DNA from: Dehalococcoidia bacterium
GTDB taxonomy: Bacteria > Chloroflexota > Dehalococcoidia > Dehalococcoidales > UBA5760
Length of the DNA: 6,586 nucleotides
Reading direction: 5' to 3'
Assembly (NCBI GenBank): GCA_030639215.1
Contig: DAOWDD010000027.1
Coordinates: 1-6,586, forward strand
Shown here: piece after piece, positions 1-4,546 of the stretch
How the letters are laid out: each line of letters opens with the position of its first letter
How positions within the stretch are numbered: position 1 is the first letter of the stretch
Notes under the pieces: model-generated
What the model was told of the DNA's origin: nothing
Database searches by the model: none
What the model saw: only the letters and a program-made list of their open reading frames with translations
Made by a program: the position numbers and the translations under genes

Positions 1-636
1 GAATGGGTGATAGAGAAAGACCAGAATGGCATTGCTACTAGAAAAAAGAACCCGGGTCGGATAGACCTCTCTTATCTTATCACGGTGTGGACCAATGACA
101 TTGAAGATGAGCACCGCCTGCTGTGGCATGTGCTGGCGGCTTTGTCTCGCTATCCTGACCTCCCCGAGGAGCTATTATCTGGGCAGCTTGCCGGGCAGTA
201 TTACCCCATCAAGACGACCACTGCTCAGCCCGATGGTCTTTTGAGCAACCCGGCCGATTTCTGGGCAGCCCTGGATAACGAGCTCAAGCCATCCATCAAC
301 TATGTGGTCACCGTGCCTCTTGACCTTGACGTCGCGTTTGCGGCGCCGCTAGTCAAGACAAAGGTAATCGAGTTCAAACCACCGGATACAGAAGCGGAGC
401 GGCTGGTGCAGATTGCTGGTGTGGTGCATGAGGCGGGGAAGCCAACTCTGGGTATCCCCGGGGCTACAGTGGTTGCTAAAGAAGCTAGAATGACTGCCGA
501 GACGGACGACCAGGGGCGCTACTCCTTCCGCAAACTTCCAGAGGGGAAGCATACCTTTCAGGTGCTGGTGTCGGGCAAGAAAGTCCAAGAAACTTCGGTT
601 ACCGTACCCAATGCCAGCTACGACCTGGAAGTGTGA
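1..636 (+). CDS. DUF4255 (Pvc16/Afp16-like) tube-cap protein with C-terminal carboxypeptidase-regulatory-like domain, 5'-truncated
   Basis: The reading frame is open back to base 1 (E-W-V-I-E-K), so the gene begins upstream. A GTG at 7 is available, but the DUF4255 core is already under way there, so I treat it as internal. The visible part has the DUF4255 signature of a R-I-D-L-S-Y-L-I-T-V-W strand, then a D-E-H-R-L-L-W-H-V-L helix and R-Y-P. Family members of the Afp16/Pvc16 type cap the distal end of the eCIS tube and sheath and help set its length. From about nt 406 to the end (about 76 residues) there is a second domain of the carboxypeptidase-regulatory-like fold: G-V-V, P-G-A-T-V, T-D-D-Q-G-R-Y-S-F, L-P-E-G. 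Such beta-sandwich extensions may decorate the cap. Roughly the first third of the DUF4255 domain is missing from the window. The gene ends in tandem in-frame stops (TGA TAA, 634-639). Family assignment is firm; the cap role is inferred from homologues. Confidence 0.88.
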   Translation, partial: EWVIEKDQNGIATRKKNPGRIDLSYLITVWTNDIEDEHRLLWHVLAALSRYPDLPEELLSGQLAGQYYPIKTTTAQPDGLLSNPADFWAALDNELKPSINYVVTVPLDLDVAFAAPLVKTKVIEFKPPDTEAERLVQIAGVVHEAGKPTLGIPGATVVAKEARMTAETDDQGRYSFRKLPEGKHTFQVLVSGKKVQETSVTVPNASYDLEV

Positions 637-669
637 TAAAGTGCCACATTGGCATAAAGGAGGTGACAA

Positions 670-678
670 ATGAGATAG
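670..678 (+). other. Two-codon start-stop ORF (ATG AGA TAG) behind a near-perfect Shine-Dalgarno
   Basis: AAAGGAGGTGA at 656-666 closely matches the complement of the 16S 3' end and sits 6 nt (from AGGAGG) before ATG at 670. The ORF is Met-Arg-stop. It is either the stub of a gene whose body was deleted between the cap and sheath genes, or a minigene-type regulatory ORF. The signal itself is plain; that it is translated is inference. Confidence 0.4.
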
Positions 679-696
679 TCAATGGAAATGAAGGGG

Positions 697-749
697 TAGG
701 GTTGTCCCTAAGGTGCCGGTAGGGGACAATTTAAAACCCGGTCCGGCAC
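697..749 (+). promoter_or_regulatory. Overlapping inverted repeats, possible pseudoknot or alternative RNA structures upstream of sheath gene
   Basis: Three helices share bases. (a) TAGGG 697-701 pairs with CCCTA 706-710 over a TTGT loop. (b) TTGTCCC/TA 702-710 pairs with TA/GGGGACAA 720-729, with G722 bulged and a loop of 711-719. (c) GTGCCGG 713-719, almost the whole loop of (b), pairs perfectly with CCGGCAC 743-749. Helices (b) and (c) together form an H-type pseudoknot topology, while (a) competes with (b). The structure ends 12 nt before the sheath ribosome binding site. No T-tract follows, so an intrinsic terminator is unlikely. Function is unproven. Confidence 0.35.
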
Positions 750-774
750 GAGTATTCACAGAAAGGAGATTATT

Positions 775-2334
775 ATGTCACCAGAATATCTTTCCCCAGG
801 TGTATATGTCGAAGAGGTAGACAAGGGTGCCAAGCCCATTGAGGGGGTGGGTACCGCGATGGCTGCCTTTGTCGGCTTCGCCGAGCAGGGACCAGTCAAC
901 CAGCCAACCTTTATCCCCAACTGGACGGAGTTCGTCAACACCTTCGGTGGCTTCATTAAGGGCGTCTATTTAGCCCCGGCCGTCTTTGGCTACTTCATGA
1001 ATGGGGGTGGCCGCTGCTACGTTACCCGACTCCCTGGCGGCGAGGAGGAAGCTGCCGAGCCAAAAGCGGTAGCTGCCCTGCCCAGCCATGCCCAGCCATC
1101 CATTGAGAGCTTGACCGTCTCTGCCCTGGAAGCTGGTGTCGCCGGAGCTGAGATTTCAGTGGAGGTGGTTAAGCCGAGCGGTGAAGATGTCCCCGAAGAC
1201 CAGTTCAATCTAATTGTGCGCCGTGGCACCACCGAAGAGGTATTTGAGAACCTTACTTTTAGCAAGGCGAAGGGGGCGCGCAATGTAATGGACGTGGTAA
1301 ACAAGGAGTCCAAGCTGGTTCGGGTAGCCGAGAAGGAATCGGCTTTGAGTCTGGCGGAGCGAGCGCCTAACCCCGGTAGCTATTCGCTGGCAGTTGGTGA
1401 AGTTAAGTCTACCGCTCTGGCTAAGGTTTCCAGTGACGTCATTGTTGGCGATGCTGCCGAGCGGACCGGTCTTTCTGGTTTTGAGGTCGCTGATGAGGTT
1501 ACCATGGTCTGTGCTCCTGACCTCATGGCTCTCTATCAGGCAGGTCACCTGTCCATGGAAGGAGTCAAGGCGGTGCAACTGGCCATGATTGCTCATTGCG
1601 AGAACATGAAGGACCGCTTTGCCATTCTGGACTGCCCGCCGGGGCTAACCCCGCAGCAGGTCAAGGACTGGCGGATGAAGGAGGCCGGCTATGACACCAA
1701 GTATGGCGCCGTCTACTACCCCTGGATTAGGGTGGCCAACCCGTTGGGCAATGGCGAGAGTGTCCTGATGCCACCGTGTGGTTACATAGCTGGTATCTAT
1801 GCCCGCAGTGACACCGAGCGTGGTGTTCACAAAGCACCAGCCAATGAAGTGATAAGGGGGGCAATGGCAGTGGAAATGCAGATAACCAAGAGTGAGCAGG
1901 ATATCCTCAATCCCATCGGCGTTAACTGCATCCGTGCCTTCCCCGGCCGCGGTATTCGGGTATGGGGGGCCAGGACGCTTTCCAGTGACGCATCGTGGCG
2001 CTACATCAACGTAAGGCGGCTGTTTAACTTTGTGGAGAAGTCCATTGAGCTGGGTACCCAGTGGGTGGTCTTTGAACCCAATGATATGGACCTCTGGGAG
2101 CGCGTCAAGCGGGATGTCAGGGCTTTTCTCACCCGAGTATGGAGAGATGGAGCTCTCTTTGGCGCTACCGCCGCTGAGGGTTTCTACGTCAAGTGCGATG
2201 AAGAGCTCAATCCGGTTGAGGTAAGGGATGCTGGTCAGCTCATCATCGAGATTGGACTGGCACCGGTGAAGCCGGCTGAGTTTGTCATCTTCCGCATCAG
2301 CCAGTGGGCTGGCGGCGGAGCAGTGGCTGAATAA
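775..2334 (+). CDS. Contractile tail sheath protein (Afp2/Pvc2-like)
   Basis: This 519-residue protein is the sheath subunit, which polymerises around the tube and contracts to drive it through the target envelope. The N-terminus has the classic sheath opening S-P-G-V-Y-V-E-E-V-D (residues 7-16), followed by the T-A-M-A-A-F-V-G-F strand and the F-G-Y-F-M-N-G-G-G-R-C-Y-V block. Residues about 100-245 form a variable insertion, probably the surface-exposed domain. The C-terminal core has G-I-R-V-W-G-A-R-T-L (393-402), Y-I-N-V-R-R-L (410-416) and W-V-V-F-E-P-N, which are hallmarks of the phage_sheath family. The ATG at 775 is set by AAAGGAG at 762-768, 6 nt upstream. Only one sheath gene is visible here, whereas Afp/PVC loci carry several. 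The first tube gene follows after 20 nt, so the two structural subunits are co-expressed. Confidence 0.97.
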   Translation: MSPEYLSPGVYVEEVDKGAKPIEGVGTAMAAFVGFAEQGPVNQPTFIPNWTEFVNTFGGFIKGVYLAPAVFGYFMNGGGRCYVTRLPGGEEEAAEPKAVAALPSHAQPSIESLTVSALEAGVAGAEISVEVVKPSGEDVPEDQFNLIVRRGTTEEVFENLTFSKAKGARNVMDVVNKESKLVRVAEKESALSLAERAPNPGSYSLAVGEVKSTALAKVSSDVIVGDAAERTGLSGFEVADEVTMVCAPDLMALYQAGHLSMEGVKAVQLAMIAHCENMKDRFAILDCPPGLTPQQVKDWRMKEAGYDTKYGAVYYPWIRVANPLGNGESVLMPPCGYIAGIYARSDTERGVHKAPANEVIRGAMAVEMQITKSEQDILNPIGVNCIRAFPGRGIRVWGARTLSSDASWRYINVRRLFNFVEKSIELGTQWVVFEPNDMDLWERVKRDVRAFLTRVWRDGALFGATAAEGFYVKCDEELNPVEVRDAGQLIIEIGLAPVKPAEFVIFRISQWAGGGAVAE

Positions 2335-2354
2335 AAACAAGGAGGTAATTTGAA

Positions 2355-2795
2355 ATGGCACGTGTAGACCCATTAACATCGGTTAGCTTTTATGTGGATG
2401 TGGGGGATGTGTTCAAGGGCACCTTCCGTGCTTGCAGTGGACTGGGGTCCGGGAGTGAGGTAATAGAGTACATAACCGCAGGGCCAGGTGGACGGACGCA
2501 TGTCTACAAGATACCGGGTGTCACCAGGTGGACTAACATAGTCCTTAAGCGAGGTGTTACCGACTCCATGGATGTTTGGGCTTGGCGGAAGCAGGTGGAA
2601 GAAGGCAAGGTGGAGGAGGCACGAAGCAATGGTTCCATCGTCATGTATGACCAGACCAACACTGAGGTAGGTCGCTGGAACTTTGAGAACGGCTGGCCGG
2701 TTAAGATTTCAGGTCCAAATTTGGACGCTGGGACCAATGAGATCGCCATTGAGGAGCTGGAGATTGCCCACGAGAAGCTGATCCGCGAGAAGTAA
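2355..2795 (+). CDS. Inner tube protein (Afp1/Pvc1-like, T4 gp19/Hcp fold)
   Basis: This 146-residue protein matches the tail tube family (phage T4 gp19-like) that stacks as hexameric rings inside the sheath. It begins with R-V-D-P-L-T-S-V-S-F-Y-V-D-V-G, followed by F-R-A-C-S-G-L (24-30), the diagnostic K-I-P-G-V-T-R-W-T-N-I-V-L-K-R-G block (52-67), and a C-terminal I-A-I-E-E-L-E-I-A-H-E strand. Length is normal for the family. A strong AAGGAGGT at 2339-2346 lies 8 nt before the ATG, 20 nt after the sheath stop. It is paralogous to the second tube protein at 4058-4534, and its position directly behind the sheath makes it the main tube subunit. Confidence 0.95.
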   Translation: MARVDPLTSVSFYVDVGDVFKGTFRACSGLGSGSEVIEYITAGPGGRTHVYKIPGVTRWTNIVLKRGVTDSMDVWAWRKQVEEGKVEEARSNGSIVMYDQTNTEVGRWNFENGWPVKISGPNLDAGTNEIAIEELEIAHEKLIREK

Positions 2796-2817
2796 AGTAC
2801 TCTGGAGGTAAAGGGCT

Positions 2818-3180
2818 ATGTTACAAACCGAGTTTGAGTTCACCCTGCCCCGAGGCTATGTTGACAAAGAGGGTAATCTTCAGAAGCAGGGTACAATGCG
2901 TCTGGCGACAGCGATGGATGAGATTGCTCCTCTCCGTGACCCACGGGTGACGGCCAACCAGGCCTACCTGGCGGTTATTCTACTGGCTCGCGTCATCACC
3001 AAACTGGGTAGCCTCCCCGACGTTAATACTGGGGTCATTGAGAAGCTGTTCTCAGCTGACTTCGCCTATCTTCAGGACTTCTATCGCCGGGTCAATGAGA
3101 ATGGCACGGCTAAGGTCTCGACTACCTGTCCCGAGTGCAATCATAACTTTGAGGTGGACTTGGGCCAGCCGGGGGGATAG
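2818..3180 (+). CDS. Phage-tail-assembly-chaperone-like eCIS protein with C-terminal CPxC
   Basis: The 120-residue product (E-F-E-F-T-L-P-R-G-Y start, M-R-L-A-T-A-M-D-E-I, R-D-P-R-V, Y-L-A-V-I-L-L-A-R-V-I-T-K-L-G, Y-L-Q-D-F-Y-R-R) is of the kind annotated in eCIS clusters as phage tail assembly protein, by analogy with tail assembly chaperones. These are thought to assist tube/sheath assembly rather than form the particle. Near the C-terminus, C104-P-E-C107-N-H109 looks like half of a zinc ribbon. The ATG is set by GGAGGT at 2804-2809 (8-nt spacing), 22 nt after the tube stop. The last codons, GGG GGA TAG, form a slippery run (3171-3177) right before the stop. A DUF6760-like frame continues in -1, so this gene may also make a frameshifted 173-residue product (see 3171-3220 and 3177-3338). 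Homology to the eCIS family is recalled with good confidence; the chaperone role is inferred. Confidence 0.85.
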   Translation: MLQTEFEFTLPRGYVDKEGNLQKQGTMRLATAMDEIAPLRDPRVTANQAYLAVILLARVITKLGSLPDVNTGVIEKLFSADFAYLQDFYRRVNENGTAKVSTTCPECNHNFEVDLGQPGG

Positions 3181-3220
3181 TAAGCTACCCCCTCGAGCAA
3201 ATGCACGAGGAGGTAGCTTA
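3171..3220 (+). promoter_or_regulatory. Candidate programmed -1 ribosomal frameshift signal (slippery heptamer plus hairpin)
   Basis: Bases 3171-3177 read G GGG GGA in the chaperone frame (X XXY YYZ type), and the next codon is the TAG stop. Both glycine tRNAs can re-pair one base back on GGG GGG. Three nt after the heptamer, 3181-3195 pairs with 3206-3220: 14 of 15 positions match (C3190/A3211 is the only mismatch), with a 10-nt loop at 3196-3205. Fraying of the basal A-T pairs gives an effective spacer of about 6 nt. A -1 shift leads straight into the DUF6760-like frame (I-V-S-Y-P-L-E-Q). No T-tract follows, so it is not an intrinsic terminator. The elements are seen directly; frameshifting is inferred, by analogy with phage tail chaperone genes. 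Confidence 0.6.
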
Positions 3221-3338
3221 TATCGCCTACTATTTCCACTGGCCGCTCAAGGACATCCTGGAGATGGAGCACCATGACCGGCGCCGGTGGGCAGAAAAGA
3301 TTGCCGAGATCAACCGCAAGTTGACCGAGATCGGTTAA
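3177..3338 (+). CDS. DUF6760-like small eCIS protein, start codon missing; probably the -1 frameshift extension of the chaperone-like gene
   Basis: Frame: I-V-S-Y-P-L-E-Q-M-H-E-E-V-A-Y-I-A-Y-Y-F-H-W, then P-L-K-D-I-L-E-M-E-H-H-D-R-R-R-W and A-E-I-N-R-K-L, ending in TAA at 3336-3338. It resembles the roughly 50-60-residue DUF6760 proteins that follow the chaperone-like gene in many eCIS loci (E-E-V-A-x-I-A-Y-x-F-H-W, then E-H-x-x-R-R-R-W). The first ATG, at 3201, lacks an upstream ribosome binding site, lies in a hairpin loop, and would discard the S-Y-P-L-E-Q stretch, which appears to belong to the protein. The codon overlapping the previous stop is GTA, where a GTG start might be expected. 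The frame is open only back to 3153, with no ATG/GTG/TTG. The simplest reading is a -1 fusion of 120 + 53 residues (173 in total). Alternatives are initiation at ATA 3177 or ATG 3201, or a damaged start. It is short, helical and His/Arg-rich; molecular role unknown. Confidence 0.72.
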   Translation: MVSYPLEQMHEEVAYIAYYFHWPLKDILEMEHHDRRRWAEKIAEINRKLTEIG

Positions 3339-3378
3339 GCTTAAGGTTGGTTACATACCATCTTAAGAAGGGGGCAGT

Positions 3379-4056
3379 GTGCAACAACATATTGGTGGTA
3401 CTAAAGCCTCGGCTTGGGTAGAGCGTATCACTCTTTCCCTTGGCCCCCAGCTCAAGAGGGCCAAGGAGCTGAAGGACTTCACCCAGAGGCCCCGCCCGCT
3501 CTATGACGTCGGGAAACCTCTAGATGTGACCACCCGAAGATTGATGGAAACATTCTTCGGCTATAACCTTGAAGATGTGCTTGTCCACCACGGACGCCAG
3601 GCCGAGGAAGCCTCACGCAAACTGGATGCCCGGGCTTTCACATTCAGGGGTCACATCTTTGGTCCCCGCCAAACATTAGATACTTCAACCAGAGAGGGGC
3701 AGGGACTGCTGGCTCATGAGTTAACCCATGTCATTCAGCAAACCCAACCCCACCAGCTGCCTCAAGGTAGGTTAGAGACGAAGGTAGACTTCACCCCAAA
3801 GGCAGCGTCACCGGGAAATCACCCTGATACCGAGATGGTCTTATTGGCCCCTCTCATAAGCTCACCGTCAGCCACCAGCCTACAGCTCAGAGAAGCGCAA
3901 GCCCAGGCTAACGAACAACTGGTAGCGGATGGTTTAGACAATAAGACCAAATCACCCCCTCAGATAAACCCTGAAGAGGTAGCGAATAAGGTTTATCGCC
4001 TGATACAGTATGACCTGGTCCTGGAACGAGAGCGAGCTACCAGATTAGGAGGATAA
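3379..4056 (+). CDS. Short DUF4157 protein with HELTH motif and C-terminal ERER tag
   Basis: This 225-residue protein carries a complete DUF4157 domain at about residues 45-125: R-x-L-M-E-x-x-F-G-Y, L-E-D-V-L-V-H-H-G, A-R-A-F-T-F-R-G-H-I-F-G, then L-L-A-H-E-L-T-H-V-I-Q-Q. H113-E114-x-x-H117 is a canonical zinc-metallopeptidase motif, and DUF4157 proteins are common in eCIS loci, often in front of toxin domains. Here no toxin domain follows, only about 70 low-complexity residues, then a helical tail (residues 198-225, V-A-N-K-V-Y to E-R-E-R) that recurs in the protein at 4547-6532. No cysteines, signal peptide or membrane segment are apparent. The start is GTG at 3379 behind AAGGGGG at 3368-3374; no better in-frame start precedes it. 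It is followed after 1 nt by the second tube gene, so translation is probably coupled. It could be an effector, a processing protease or an accessory loading factor; activity is untested. Confidence 0.9.
   Translation: MQQHIGGTKASAWVERITLSLGPQLKRAKELKDFTQRPRPLYDVGKPLDVTTRRLMETFFGYNLEDVLVHHGRQAEEASRKLDARAFTFRGHIFGPRQTLDTSTREGQGLLAHELTHVIQQTQPHQLPQGRLETKVDFTPKAASPGNHPDTEMVLLAPLISSPSATSLQLREAQAQANEQLVADGLDNKTKSPPQINPEEVANKVYRLIQYDLVLERERATRLGG
3970..4053 (+). other. C-terminal ERER tag, copy 1 (end of DUF4157 protein)
   Basis: Residues 198-225 read P-E-E-V-A-N-K-V-Y-R-L-I, then Q-Y-D-L-V-L-E-R-E-R, and end A-T-R-L-G-G. They align without gaps from V-A to E-R-E-R with the last residues of the 661-residue protein. 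The pattern is [VI]-A-[NR]-[KQ]-V-Y-x-[LI]-[IL]-x3-L-[VA]-[LI]-E-R-E-R, with hydrophobic spacing fitting an amphipathic helix. A flexible Pro/Ser/Thr-rich linker precedes it in both proteins. Confidence 0.6.
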
Positions 4057-4057
4057 A

Positions 4058-4534
4058 GTGGCACAGCCGACAAGTGGTGGAACCAAGACAGCTCAGCGGG
4101 TTGACCCCTTTGCCACCTGCAAATTCCATATTGAAATTGGCGAGATAAAGGAGGCAGCCTTCAGCGAATGCTCCGGCCTGGAAATAGCCACCGATGTCTT
4201 CGAATACCAGGAGGGTGGGCTTAATGAATATGCGCACAAACTACCCGGCCGGACTAGGCTGTCTAATGTCACCCTGAAACGAGGTTTCGCCACATCTAAC
4301 GAGCTGTACAACTGGTACTTGGAGATGGAGCAAGACCTATTAACTGGCAAGAGTATTACTCGTAAACAGGTTACAATAACACTCTACAGTACGGCCAAAC
4401 AAGAGGAATCAGTGAGATGGACACTGAATGACGCCTTCCCGGTAAAGTGGGTAGGCCCAGCCTTCAAGGCCGGGGAGGCCGCCACCGCCATAGAGACCCT
4501 GGAGTTTGCTCACCATGGAATAACATTGGGCTAA
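4058..4534 (+). CDS. Second tube-family protein (Afp5/Pvc5-like tube initiator)
   Basis: This 158-residue protein has the same fold signatures as the first tube protein: V-D-P-F-A-T-C-K-F-H-I-E-I-G (15-28), F-S-E-C-S-G-L (35-41), K-L-P-G-R-T-R-L-S-N-V-T-L-K-R-G (61-76) and a C-terminal I-E-T-L-E-F-A-H-H-G. It has an extra polar N-terminal arm of about 14 residues. Its sequence is well diverged from the first tube, and it sits just before the Afp7-like gene. In Afp/PVC the equivalent second tube paralogue forms the ring linking the tube to the baseplate hub, so I assign it that role. The start is GTG at 4058, fixed by AGGAGG at 4047-4052 inside the end of the DUF4157 gene, with a 1-nt gap between stop and start. 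The next gene's ribosome binding site overlaps its stop codon. Confidence 0.93.
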   Translation: MAQPTSGGTKTAQRVDPFATCKFHIEIGEIKEAAFSECSGLEIATDVFEYQEGGLNEYAHKLPGRTRLSNVTLKRGFATSNELYNWYLEMEQDLLTGKSITRKQVTITLYSTAKQEESVRWTLNDAFPVKWVGPAFKAGEAATAIETLEFAHHGITLG

Positions 4535-4546
4535 GGAGATAGCAAT

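Larger units (their letters stand above)
637..774 (+). other. Intergenic leader between cap gene and sheath gene
   Basis: This is the largest gap in the window; other gaps are 1 to about 40 nt. It holds a near-perfect ribosome binding site followed by a two-codon ORF (670-678), overlapping inverted repeats (697-749), and the sheath ribosome binding site AAAGGAG at 762-768. I see no convincing -35/-10 pair and no T-tract terminator. It may be a remnant of a lost small gene or an untranslated leader that tunes sheath expression; the sequence alone does not decide. Confidence 0.5.

Noticed and set aside
7..636. GTG at 7 as the true start of the DUF4255 gene
   Set aside because: The frame is open to base 1, and the domain would lack its N-terminal third. 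Truncation by the window edge is the simpler explanation.
649..733. Promoters in the leader (TTGGCA at 649, TTGTCC at 702)
   Set aside because: Neither has a good -10 hexamer at 16-18 nt; the best candidates (GAGATA, ACAATT) are poor, and TTGTCC is also part of the inverted repeat.
1645..2379. 244-residue minus-strand ORF opposite the sheath gene
   Set aside because: It is antisense to the strongly supported C-terminal half of the sheath, and its translation resembles no family. It is a shadow frame, as are the other minus-strand frames at 349-669, 756-956, 1017-1313, 1210-1596, 2504-2749, 4037-4237, 4093-4350 and 6328-6516.
3181..3220. Hairpin as an intrinsic terminator
   Set aside because: No T-tract follows (next bases TATCGCC), the stem lies within coding sequence, and the operon continues.
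3201..3338. Independent 45-codon gene starting at ATG 3201
   Set aside because: There is no ribosome binding site upstream, the ATG is in a hairpin loop, and conserved-looking residues lie before it. I kept the longer -1 frame as the call and list ATG 3201 only as an alternative.
3340..3367. CTTAAG ... CTTAAG inverted repeat before the DUF4157 gene
   Set aside because: The arms are short self-palindromes with an imperfect interior (TGGT/ACCA), no T-tract and no other signal. It may be chance.
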